Source of the DNA: Fodinibacter luteus
GTDB lineage: Bacteria > Actinomycetota > Actinomycetes > Actinomycetales > Dermatophilaceae
DNA: 32,941 bases
NCBI RefSeq assembly: GCF_039541575.1
Contig: NZ_BAABGM010000018.1
Location: forward strand, 1 to 32,941
Direction: 5' to 3'
The notes beneath the pieces were generated by a model that saw only the letters and a program-made list of their open reading frames with translations, did not search any database and was not told the DNA's origin. This document shows positions 1 through 7,047 of this stretch, piece by piece; position 1 is the first letter of the stretch; each line of letters opens with the position of its first letter. The position numbers and the translations under genes were made by a program.

Positions 1-36
1 ACCACCACCACCTCGACGCCACGACCCACCGCCCCC

Positions 37-99
37 GACCCGGCAGACGACCCCCACCACCGCCGCGCCGGTCCCACCCCCACCCTTCTGACGCGCGGC
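37..99. repeat. 63-bp direct repeat, copy 1
   Basis: This copy starts GACCCGGCAGACGACC and ends TTCTGACGCGCGGC. It matches 118-180 except for two adjacent substitutions in the middle (CA versus AG after GGTCC, offset by one base). The copies are 81 bp apart, so an 18-bp spacer separates them. The repeat is C-rich on the + strand and does not keep one reading frame. Confidence 0.9.
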
Positions 100-113
100 G
101 TCCTGAAGGGGTG
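81..113. repeat. Interrupted hairpin inside the left repeat
   Basis: CACCCTTC (81-88) pairs with GAAGGGGTG (105-113, one bulged G). Inside it ACGC (91-94) pairs with GCGT (98-101) around a GCG loop. It could act as a terminator in either direction, but no T-run follows it on either strand. Confidence 0.5.
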
Positions 114-117
114 CGAC

Positions 118-180
118 GACCCGGCAGACGACCCCCACCACCGCCGCGCCGGTCCAGCCCCCACCCTTCTGACGCGCGGC
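118..180. repeat. 63-bp direct repeat, copy 2
   Basis: Second copy of the 37-99 repeat, with two adjacent differences. In copy 1 the right end forms half of a hairpin with the spacer; in copy 2 the following bases (ACCTTGCGACGG) do not complete it. The duplication therefore probably copied only part of an ancestral unit. Confidence 0.9.
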
Positions 181-363
181 ACCTTGCGACGGGCGAAACG
201 GCCTTCCCCGGCCTGGTCACGGACCTGGCCGGTGGGGGCGACCGATGACCACCCTCCATCGAGCCGTCGGCGGGGGGCGGCGCCCCAGTCCTGAGACCAG
301 CGACCGTCAGCTCCTCGGTTCCCACCCTCGGACCACGCTCGACCCCACGTGTTCGAGGGACGG

Positions 364-1008
364 TCAGGGGCGCGCGACGACGATGTACCGGTCGTCGGTG
401 GTCTCGCCGCCCCAGAGCGCCGGCCCGGGCAGCGGCCGCACTTCCACCCGGGCGCACGAGCCCTCGACGATGCTCGCGCAGCGCTTCGCCGTGAGGCCCG
501 CCCCCGTCGACCAGGTGCCCTCGACGAGCACGAGCCGACCGCCCGGGCGCAGGGCCCGCACCCACCGCACCACCGCCCTTTCGGGTTCGGGCAACGCCCA
601 GAGCAGGTGCCGGCAGAGAACGACGTCGGTGCTGGCCGGCGCCAGGCCGGGGTCGCCAGCATCACCCAGGCGCACCACGGCCCGAGGCGACCCGGCGAGC
701 TTGGCGTCGGCAAGCCGCACCATCGCCGGCGAGAAGTCGACCGCGTCCACGGTGTACCCGTCGTCGGCCAGGAGCCGGGTCAGGGTCCCGGTGCCGCAGC
801 CCAGGTCGACGACGTCAGCCGGTGCGACGGGCAGCACCCCCAGCAGCAGCTCGCGCCACGCCTCGCGCACCTCGGGGTCGAGCAACCCGTGGTCGGGCGC
901 CTCGTCGAAGGTCGCGGCCTCGCGGTCCCACAGCCCTGGGTCTGACGAGCTCAGGGGGCGAGCACACCGCACCCCGATGCCGTCCACGGGCAGCCCGCGC
1001 GACGGCAT
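364..1008 (-). CDS. Class I SAM-dependent methyltransferase
   Basis: 214 aa. A glycine-rich SAM-binding motif I (VVDLGCGTGTLT) lies near residues 66-77, followed by an acidic motif (DAVDFS) and a post-motif segment ALRPGGRLVLVEG typical of the Methyltransf_11/25 fold. The substrate cannot be read from the sequence. The ATG lies 4 nt after the yebC stop and a GGAGGAG Shine-Dalgarno sits about 8 nt upstream inside the end of yebC, which supports this start and co-translation with pdxT-yebC. In many actinobacteria ruvC follows yebC; here this gene takes that place. The fold is certain; the role is unknown. Confidence 0.85.
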   Translation of the reverse strand: MPSRGLPVDGIGVRCARPLSSSDPGLWDREAATFDEAPDHGLLDPEVREAWRELLLGVLPVAPADVVDLGCGTGTLTRLLADDGYTVDAVDFSPAMVRLADAKLAGSPRAVVRLGDAGDPGLAPASTDVVLCRHLLWALPEPERAVVRWVRALRPGGRLVLVEGTWSTGAGLTAKRCASIVEGSCARVEVRPLPGPALWGGETTDDRYIVVARP

Positions 1009-1012
1009 CCGG

Positions 1013-1768
1013 TCACTCCTCCTCGAGCTGGGCGAGGACGTCGTCGGGGATGTCGCCGTTGGCGAAGACGTCCTGGACGTCGTCGGAGTCCTCGAGGGCC
1101 TCGATGACGCGGATCATCTTCTTCGCGCCGTCGAGGTCGAGCGGCACCTGGAGGTTCGGCACCCAGGCGGCCTCGGCGGAGTCGTAGTCGACGCCCGCCT
1201 CCTGGAGCGCGGTGCGCACCGCGACGAAGTCGGTGGCCTCAGACACGATCTCCCACGTGTCGCCGTTGTCGTTGACCTCCTCGGCGCCCGCGTCGAGCAC
1301 GATCTCGAGGAGGTCGTCCTCGCTCTTCTCCGCCTTGGGCACGATGACGACACCCTTGCGGTCGAACACGTAGCTCACGGACCCCGGGTCGGCGAGGGCG
1401 CCACCGTTGCGGGTCAGGGCGGTGCGCACCTCCGCCGCCGCGCGGTTGCGGTTGTCGGTGAGACACTCGATGAGCACGGCGACCCCACCCGGCGCATAGC
1501 CCTCGTAGGTGATCGTCTCCCAGTCCGAGCCGCCCGCGGTGGCCCCGGACCCGCGCTTGACCGCGTTGTCGATGTTCGTGTTGGGGACCGACGACTTCTT
1601 GGCCTTCTGGATGGCGTCGTAGAGGGTCGGGTTGCCGGCCGGGTCTCCCCCACCCGAGCGCGCCGCCACCTCGATGTTCTTGATGAGCTTCGCGAACAGC
1701 TTCCCCCGCTTGGCGTCGATCGCCGCCTTCTTGTGCTTGGTGGTCGCCCACTTGGAGTGGCCGCTCAT
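1013..1768 (-). CDS. yebC: YebC/PmpR family protein (TACO1 family)
   Basis: 251 aa, the normal family length. The N-terminus MSGHSKWATTKHKKAAIDAKRGK is the family hallmark (written here only as its first and last few residues: MSGHSKW...DAKRGK), and FAKLIKNIEVAARSGGGDP and the acidic C-terminal domains follow. YebC proteins were described as DNA-binding regulators; more recent work on family members links them to helping ribosomes through difficult sequences such as proline stretches. The ATG overlaps the pdxT stop (ATGA), so the two are translationally coupled. Identity is very secure. Confidence 0.97.
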   Translation of the reverse strand: MSGHSKWATTKHKKAAIDAKRGKLFAKLIKNIEVAARSGGGDPAGNPTLYDAIQKAKKSSVPNTNIDNAVKRGSGATAGGSDWETITYEGYAPGGVAVLIECLTDNRNRAAAEVRTALTRNGGALADPGSVSYVFDRKGVVIVPKAEKSEDDLLEIVLDAGAEEVNDNGDTWEIVSEATDFVAVRTALQEAGVDYDSAEAAWVPNLQVPLDLDGAKKMIRVIEALEDSDDVQDVFANGDIPDDVLAQLEEE

Positions 1769-2400
1769 GAATGCTCCCTCTGGTCTTGCGTGGCGGTGTG
1801 GTGCCTCACGATGTCGACGAACAGCTGGTGGACCCGGTGGTCCCCGGTCACCTCCGGGTGGAAGGAGGTGACGAGCAGGTCGCCCTGGCGGGCGGCGACG
1901 ATCCTACCCGCGGCGGGCCCGTGCTCCACCCGGGCGAGGACCTGGACGGACTCCGCCGCCTCCTCGACCCAGGGCGCGCGGATGAACACCGCCCGCACCG
2001 GCTGCCCGCCGAGCTCTCGGATGTGCAGGTCCTCCTCGAAGGAGTCGACCTGCCTGCCGAAGGCGTTGCGGCGCACCGTGATGTCGATACCGCCGAGCGT
2101 CTCCTGGTCCGGGCGCGCGTCGGCGATGCGGTCGGCCAGCATGATCATCCCCGCGCACGAGCCGTACACCGGCATCCCCGCGGCGATCCGCTCGCGCAGC
2201 GGGCCCTGGAGCCCGAACGCCCGCACCAGCTTGTCCATCGTCGTGGACTCCCCGCCCGGGATGACGAGCCCGTCGACCGCCGCGACCTCCTCGGGCCGGC
2301 GCACCGTCGTCGTGCGCGCGCCGCTCGCCGCCAGGGCCGCGAGGTGCTCGCGCACGTCGCCCTGGACCGCGAGGACGCCGATGAGGGGGGTGCCGGTCAC
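1765..2400 (-). CDS. pdxT: Pyridoxal 5'-phosphate synthase, glutaminase subunit PdxT
   Basis: 211 aa. PdxT hydrolyses glutamine and passes ammonia to PdxS to build PLP. The class I glutaminase triad is visible: Cys82 in GSCAGM, and His181 with Glu183 in SFHPEVT. The oxyanion-hole segment PGGEST is at 48-53. The GTG start at 2400 is chosen because the protein begins there in register with family N-termini (TPLIGVLAVQGD); a -10-like TACGCT lies 8 nt upstream, suggesting a leaderless or near-leaderless mRNA. Upstream in-frame ATGs would overlap kynU. It is coupled to yebC, but its partner pdxS lies 3 kb away across two plus-strand genes. Confidence 0.97.
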   Translation of the reverse strand: MTGTPLIGVLAVQGDVREHLAALAASGARTTTVRRPEEVAAVDGLVIPGGESTTMDKLVRAFGLQGPLRERIAAGMPVYGSCAGMIMLADRIADARPDQETLGGIDITVRRNAFGRQVDSFEEDLHIRELGGQPVRAVFIRAPWVEEAAESVQVLARVEHGPAAGRIVAARQGDLLVTSFHPEVTGDHRVHQLFVDIVRHHTATQDQREHS

Positions 2401-2408
2401 GACGCACG

Positions 2409-2414
2409 AGCGTA
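2409..2414 (-). promoter_or_regulatory. Putative -10 box of pdxT
   Basis: TACGCT on the minus strand, ending 8 nt before the GTG of pdxT. It fits the actinobacterial TANNNT -10 pattern. No clear -35 was seen. Confidence 0.4.
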
Positions 2415-2491
2415 CGTCCTCCCCCGAACCACCATCGCCTGCGTCGGCAGGTCGGCCGCCAGGACCCCCGACGTGCCGGACGTAGCGCGGG

Positions 2492-2497
2492 TAGCGT
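2492..2497 (+). promoter_or_regulatory. Putative -10 box of kynU (leaderless)
   Basis: TAGCGT lies exactly 6 nt before the ATG, with no Shine-Dalgarno between. This is the arrangement seen in leaderless actinobacterial transcripts, where transcription begins at the start codon. Confidence 0.5.
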
Positions 2498-2503
2498 CGG
2501 GCC

Positions 2504-3742
2504 ATGTCGCCAGCGCTCACCGACCGGGCCCGCGAGCTCGACGCCCGCCACGCCGCCACCGACCTGCGGGCCCGGTTCCGCCTGCCGGCCGGGGTCGTCT
2601 ACCTCGACGGCAACTCCCTCGGGGCGCTGCCCGCCGGGGTCGCCGAGGCGGTCGCGGACGTCGTGCACCGCCAGTGGGGCAACGAGCTCATCGCGAGCTG
2701 GAACGACGCCGGCTGGTGGGACGCGCCGACCCGCGTGGGCGACGCGCTCGGTCGCCTCGTCGGCGCCGCGCCGGGACAGGTCGTGTGCACCGACTCCACG
2801 TCGGTCAACCTCTACAAGGCGGTCGTCGCCGCCGCCCGCATGCGACCCGGTCGCCGGGTCGTGCTCACCGACCCCGACTCCTTCCCCACCGACCTCTACG
2901 TGACGGATGCCGCGGCGCGCGTCGCCGGGCTCGTCGTCGAGCGGGTGTTCCCCGGCGACGCCGTCGCCCGCATCGCCGAGGTCGGCGACGACCTCGTGCT
3001 CGCCTCGTACTCGTCCGTCGACTACCGCACCGGCGAGCTGTGGGACCTCCCCGCGATCACCCGCGCGGCCCACGCGGTCGGCGCACTCTCCTGCTGGGAC
3101 CTGTGCCACTCCGCGGGCGTGCTCGACGTCGGGCTCGACGAGCACGGAGCCGACCTCGCCGTGGGCTGCGGCTACAAGTACCTCAACGGCGGCCCGGGCG
3201 CCCCGGCCTTCCTCTACGTCGCCCACCGCCTCCAGGACGACTTCGACCAGCCGCTCGCCGGGTGGAACGGGCACGCGACCCCGTTCGCGATGGCACCCGA
3301 CTTCGTCCCGGCACCGGGCATCACCCGGGGCCGGGTGGGCACCCCGCCCCTGCTCGGGATGCTCGCGCTCGAGGCCGCCCTCGCGGCGTACGACGGGGTC
3401 GAGCCGGCCGCTGCGCGCGAGCGCTCGCTGTCGCTCACGGGCTTCTTCCTCGAGTGCCTCGACACCCTCGTCCCCCACCTCGAGGTGGCGACCCCCCGCG
3501 AGCCCGCACGGCGGGGCTCGCAGGTGAGCGTGCGGCATCCACAGGCGTACGCCGTCGTCCAGGCGCTCATCGCGCGCGACGTCGTCGGCGACTTCCGCGA
3601 GCCGGACATCGTGCGGCTCGGGTTCGCCCCGCTCTACCTCACCCACGCCGACGTCCTGCGCGCCGCCGGGCACCTGCGCGACGTGCTCGAGCACCGCGAG
3701 TACGAACGGGCCCAGTTCCGCACCCGGGCCACGGTGACCTGA
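2504..3742 (+). CDS. kynU: Kynureninase
   Basis: 412 aa. A PLP-dependent fold-type I enzyme that splits L-kynurenine (or 3-hydroxykynurenine) into anthranilate (or 3-hydroxyanthranilate) and alanine. Family hallmarks: YLDGNSLG near 33-40, the PLP-ring aspartate D199 in WDLCHSAG, and the Schiff-base lysine K225 in GYKYLNGGPG. The length is normal. The rest of the kynurenine pathway (tryptophan dioxygenase, formamidase) is not in this window, so its physiological route is unclear. It is divergent from pdxT with about 100 bp between them, and followed after 36 nt by a SulP gene. It needs PLP and sits between the two PLP synthase genes; whether that is functional or accidental is open. Confidence 0.95.
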   Translation: MSPALTDRARELDARHAATDLRARFRLPAGVVYLDGNSLGALPAGVAEAVADVVHRQWGNELIASWNDAGWWDAPTRVGDALGRLVGAAPGQVVCTDSTSVNLYKAVVAAARMRPGRRVVLTDPDSFPTDLYVTDAAARVAGLVVERVFPGDAVARIAEVGDDLVLASYSSVDYRTGELWDLPAITRAAHAVGALSCWDLCHSAGVLDVGLDEHGADLAVGCGYKYLNGGPGAPAFLYVAHRLQDDFDQPLAGWNGHATPFAMAPDFVPAPGITRGRVGTPPLLGMLALEAALAAYDGVEPAAARERSLSLTGFFLECLDTLVPHLEVATPREPARRGSQVSVRHPQAYAVVQALIARDVVGDFREPDIVRLGFAPLYLTHADVLRAAGHLRDVLEHREYERAQFRTRATVT

Positions 3743-3766
3743 CGGAGGGACGCGCCGACGCCCCGC

Positions 3767-3772
3767 TACGGT
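3767..3772 (+). promoter_or_regulatory. Putative -10 box of first SulP gene (leaderless)
   Basis: TACGGT lies 6 nt before the GTG at 3779. The GGAGG next to the GTG is too close to work as a normal Shine-Dalgarno, so a leaderless start explains this GTG better than SD-driven initiation. Confidence 0.45.
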
Positions 3773-3778
3773 CGGAGG

Positions 3779-5488
3779 GTGACCCGCCCGACGCCGCGCC
3801 AGCGGCTCGCCGACCTCGCTCCGGGCATCGCGGTGCTCCGCGGCTACCAACGGGGCTGGCTCGGCCTCGACGTCGTGGCCGGCCTCACCGTCGGCGCGAT
3901 GCTCATCCCCCAGTCGATGGCGTACGCCGAGCTCGCCGGGATGCCGCCGCAGTACGGCTTCTACGCCGTCATCGCCCCGCTCGTCGTCTACGCGGTCGTC
4001 GGCACGAGCCGGCACCTGGGTGTCGGGCCCGAGCCCGGCACGGCGATCCTCGCGGCGACCGGGGTCGGCGCGATCGCCGCCGGCGACCCGGCCCGCTACG
4101 TCGCCCTCATGGCCGGGCTCGCCCTCGTCGTGGGGACGATGGCCGTGCTCGGCGCGGTCGCCCGGCTCGGGTTCATCGCGTCGGTGCTGTCCAAGCCGGT
4201 GCTCGTCGGCTACATCACCGGCGTCGGGCTCACCCTGCTCAGCAGCCAGATCGCGGCCTTCACCGGCGTGCCCATCGAGGCCGACCGGTTCTTCCCCCGG
4301 GTGCTCGAGCTGCTCACCGGGCTCGACGAGGTCGACCCGGCCACGCTCGCCGTCGGCGCCACGACGTTGGCGGTCGTGCTCCTGCTGCGCCGCCACGCAC
4401 CCCGGGTGCCCGGCGCGCTCGTCGCCGTCGCGCTGGCCACGCTCGTCGTCTGGGCGCTGCCCGGCGACGAGCCGGTCGTCCCGGTCGTCGGCGCGATCCC
4501 CGAGGGGCTGCCGGTCCCGGGGCTGCCCGCGATCACGCTCGACGACGTCGTGCGGCTGCTGCCCGTCGCGGCCGGGATCGTGCTCGTCGGGTTCACCGAC
4601 AACGTCCTCACCGCCCGGTCGATCGCGGCCCGGCACGGCTACCGCATCGACCCCAACCGGGAGCTGCTCGCGCTCGGGCTGACCAACCTGTCGGCCGGCG
4701 TCTCGCAGGGCTTCCCGGTCTCGTCGAGCGCGAGCCGCACGGCAGTTCCCGCCTCCCTGGGCAGCCGCACCCAGCTCGTCTCGCTCGTCGCCTGCTCCGT
4801 CGTCGTCGCCACCCTCCTCGTGCTCAGCCCCGTGCTCGGCCAGATCCCCCGGGCGGCCCTCGCCGCGGTCATCGTGTCGGCGGCGATCGCCATCATCGAC
4901 GTCGCCGGGTACCGCGCGCTGTGGCGGGTCAGCCGTCAGGAGGCCGTGCTCGCGCTCGTCGCCGCGCTCGGCGTCATCGTCGTCGACGTGCTCGTCGGCG
5001 TCCTGCTCGCGGTGAGCCTGTCGATCGTCGTGGCCCTGGGCCGGATGGCCCGCCCGCACGACGCGGTGCTCGGCGACCGCCCCGAGCTCGACGGCTGGGT
5101 CGAGGTCGACGCCCACCCCGAGGCCCGCACCGAGCCGGGGCTGCTCGTCTACCGGTTCGACGCGCCGCTGTTCTTCCTCAACACCGAACGGTTCCGCACC
5201 CGCGTGCTCGAGGCCCTCGAGGCCAACCCCGGCCGCGAGGACTGGCTCGTCCTCGACTTCGAGGGCATCGGCGCCCTGGACGCCTCCGCCCTCGACGGGT
5301 TGACCGACCTGCTCGACCAGCTCGCCGCCACGGGGGTCGCGCAGGTCGCCGTCGCCCGGGCCAACGAGGACGTCGTGCGCCGGCTGCGCCGGATCGCCCT
5401 CCTCGAGCCGGAGGGGCCGCTGCGGCACTATCCGACGATCAACGCGGCCGTGCGCGACTTCCGCCGGTTCCGGGCCGGGAGCGGCTGA
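3779..5488 (+). CDS. SulP (SLC26) family anion transporter with STAS domain
   Basis: 569 aa, GTG start. The N-terminal transporter domain has many hydrophobic segments and the SulP signature near residues 42-60 (PQSMAYAELAGMPPQYG), followed by GVGPEPGTAIL and, near 315-335, SSSASRTAVPASLGSRTQL. The last ~130 residues form a soluble STAS domain (LLVYRFDAPLFFLN ... LVLDFEGIGALDASALDGL). SulP proteins move sulfate, bicarbonate or dicarboxylates across the cytoplasmic membrane; the substrate here cannot be read off. It follows kynU by 36 nt but has its own -10-like box. Its stop is 6 nt from the convergent pdxS stop. A second SulP gene at the right end is clearly diverged from this one. Confidence 0.93.
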   Translation: MTRPTPRQRLADLAPGIAVLRGYQRGWLGLDVVAGLTVGAMLIPQSMAYAELAGMPPQYGFYAVIAPLVVYAVVGTSRHLGVGPEPGTAILAATGVGAIAAGDPARYVALMAGLALVVGTMAVLGAVARLGFIASVLSKPVLVGYITGVGLTLLSSQIAAFTGVPIEADRFFPRVLELLTGLDEVDPATLAVGATTLAVVLLLRRHAPRVPGALVAVALATLVVWALPGDEPVVPVVGAIPEGLPVPGLPAITLDDVVRLLPVAAGIVLVGFTDNVLTARSIAARHGYRIDPNRELLALGLTNLSAGVSQGFPVSSSASRTAVPASLGSRTQLVSLVACSVVVATLLVLSPVLGQIPRAALAAVIVSAAIAIIDVAGYRALWRVSRQEAVLALVAALGVIVVDVLVGVLLAVSLSIVVALGRMARPHDAVLGDRPELDGWVEVDAHPEARTEPGLLVYRFDAPLFFLNTERFRTRVLEALEANPGREDWLVLDFEGIGALDASALDGLTDLLDQLAATGVAQVAVARANEDVVRRLRRIALLEPEGPLRHYPTINAAVRDFRRFRAGSG

Positions 5489-5494
5489 GCCGGG

Positions 5495-6397
5495 CTACCA
5501 GCCGCGCTCGGCGAGGCGGTGCGGCTGGGGGATCTCGTCGACGTTGATCCCGACCATGGCCTCGCCGAGCCCCCGCGAGACCTTGGCGACGACGTCGGGG
5601 TCGTCGAAGAACGTCGTCGCCTTGACGATCGCCTCGGCGCGCTGGGCCGGGTTGCCGGACTTGAAGATGCCGGAGCCGACGAACACGCCCTCGGCGCCGA
5701 GCTGCATCATCATGGCCGCGTCGGCGGGCGTCGCGATGCCGCCGGCGGTGAAGAGCACGACGGGGAGCTTCCCGGCGTGGGCGACCTCCTTGACGAGGTC
5801 GTAGGGAGCCTGGAGCTCCTTCGCGGCGACGTAGAGCTCGTCGTCGGGCAGGTTCTGCAGGCGACGGATCTCCTGACGGATCTGGCGCATGTGGGTCGTC
5901 GCGTTCGACACGTCGCCGGTGCCCGCCTCGCCCTTGGAGCGGATCATCGCGGCCCCCTCGGTGATGCGACGCAGGGCCTCGCCCAGGTTGGTGGCCCCGC
6001 ACACGAACGGCACGGTGAACGCCCACTTGTCGATGTGGTTCGCGTAGTCGGCCGGGGTGAGCACCTCCGACTCGTCGACGTAGTCGACGCCGAGGGACTG
6101 CAGCACCTGGGCCTCGACGAAGTGGCCGATCCGGGCCTTGGCCATGACCGGGATCGAGACGGCCTCGATGATGCCGTCGATCATGTCCGGGTCGCTCATC
6201 CGGGACACGCCGCCCTGGGCGCGGATGTCGGCGGGCACCCGCTCGAGGGCCATGACGGCCACCGCGCCGGCATCCTCGGCGATCCTCGCCTGCTCCGCGG
6301 TGACGACGTCCATGATCACGCCGCCCTTGAGCATCTCGGCCATCCCGCGCTTGACGCGGGTCGTGCCGGTGCCCGGGGCGTTCTGCTGCTCGCTCAT
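5495..6397 (-). CDS. pdxS: Pyridoxal 5'-phosphate synthase subunit PdxS
   Basis: 300 aa. PdxS makes PLP from ribose 5-phosphate, glyceraldehyde 3-phosphate and ammonia supplied by PdxT. Catalytic residues are present: D30 (GVIMDVV), K87 (VMAKARIGH) and K155 (IRSKGEAGTG), plus the phosphate-binding glycines (TAGGIATPADA, GVFVGSGIFKS). The ATG at 6397 begins MSEQQNAPGTG in register with family N-termini and has TACACT 7 nt upstream. Earlier in-frame ATG/GTG codons would add low-complexity Arg/Gly sequence. Unusually it is not adjacent to pdxT. Confidence 0.98.
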   Translation of the reverse strand: MSEQQNAPGTGTTRVKRGMAEMLKGGVIMDVVTAEQARIAEDAGAVAVMALERVPADIRAQGGVSRMSDPDMIDGIIEAVSIPVMAKARIGHFVEAQVLQSLGVDYVDESEVLTPADYANHIDKWAFTVPFVCGATNLGEALRRITEGAAMIRSKGEAGTGDVSNATTHMRQIRQEIRRLQNLPDDELYVAAKELQAPYDLVKEVAHAGKLPVVLFTAGGIATPADAAMMMQLGAEGVFVGSGIFKSGNPAQRAEAIVKATTFFDDPDVVAKVSRGLGEAMVGINVDEIPQPHRLAERGW

Positions 6398-6404
6398 GGC
6401 GCAC

Positions 6405-6410
6405 AGTGTA
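6405..6410 (-). promoter_or_regulatory. Putative -10 box of pdxS (leaderless)
   Basis: TACACT on the minus strand, a good TANNNT match, ends 7 nt before the pdxS ATG. Confidence 0.5.
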
Positions 6411-6459
6411 GGTCCGCCGCGACCATGGCCCGGCCACGCCCGGCCCCCGCCGGTCGGCG

Positions 6460-7047
6460 TCAGCGGCCGAGTCCGGGGGGCGCCGCGTCGTCGAAGACGA
6501 CCGGCTCCGGCAGGGCGGCGTACCCGGCGAGCCCGAACCACCGCACGGTGCGCTTGGCGCGCACCCGGCGCACGTCGCGCACGGCGTCGTTGTGGAAGCG
6601 GCGGGCCAGCTGGACCCGCAGCACGCTCGCCGCGACCCGGTCGAGCTCGTCGGCGACGAGGTCGTCGTGGCGAGCCCGCAGGTCCTGCACGACGGCATCC
6701 GGCAGGGCCGCCGACAGCGCGGCGGTGAGGTCGCTCTCGACGCCCTCACGACCACCGAAGTGCTGGCCGTCGAGCAGGTCGTCGGTGACCGGCTGCTCGG
6801 TGGTGCGCTCGAGCGACTCGGTCGCCGCGTCGGCGATGAGCAACGCGCTCGCCGGGTCGAGCACGCCGCTGTTGGCGAGCTCGAGCGCGGCCTCGGCACG
6901 ACGGATGAGCTGCGCGTCGAGGGCCGACATGGCGCCCTCGACCTTCGCGTGCAGCCGGTCGAGCCGGGCCGCGGAGTACGAGAGGTACCACGCGACGGCG
7001 ATGAGGAGGATGACCGCGAAGGTCGCGATCTGCAGCACGTCGACCAT
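6460..7047 (-). CDS. LemA-like single-pass membrane protein
   Basis: 195 aa. One N-terminal transmembrane helix (about residues 5-22, LQIATFAVILLIAVAWYL) precedes a helical, charged domain. The pattern near 150-185 (ARRFHNDAVRDVRRVR ... FGLAGYAALPEPVVF) resembles the C-terminal part of LemA proteins, where YN..V..YN precedes a G-F-x-x-x-x-YF segment. Function unknown. Its ATG overlaps the pimA stop (TGATG), so it is the last gene of the pgsA-patA-pimA operon. In Mycobacterium the gene in this position (Rv2609c) is, from memory, a membrane protein with a NUDIX domain; no NUDIX box is present here. The next gene downstream is pdxS, 62 bp away. Confidence 0.7.
   Translation of the reverse strand: MVDVLQIATFAVILLIAVAWYLSYSAARLDRLHAKVEGAMSALDAQLIRRAEAALELANSGVLDPASALLIADAATESLERTTEQPVTDDLLDGQHFGGREGVESDLTAALSAALPDAVVQDLRARHDDLVADELDRVAASVLRVQLARRFHNDAVRDVRRVRAKRTVRWFGLAGYAALPEPVVFDDAAPPGLGR

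Larger units (their letters stand above)
1..363. other. Non-coding left edge with repeats
   Basis: I see no credible gene in these 363 bases. The left part is C-rich and holds two 63-bp direct repeat copies and an interrupted hairpin, listed separately. From about 181 to 363 I see no repeat, RNA gene or convincing reading frame. It lies downstream of the minus-strand methyltransferase gene, so it may hold that gene's 3' end and terminator. The partner gene on the far side is outside the window. Confidence 0.6.

Noticed and set aside
1..180. CRISPR array
   Set aside because: Only two 63-bp units with an 18-bp spacer and no cas genes; unit and spacer sizes do not fit.
1904..5428. A minus-strand open frame of about 1,170 codons
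   Set aside because: It is antisense to kynU and the SulP gene, which have complete motifs; its product is charged low-complexity sequence.
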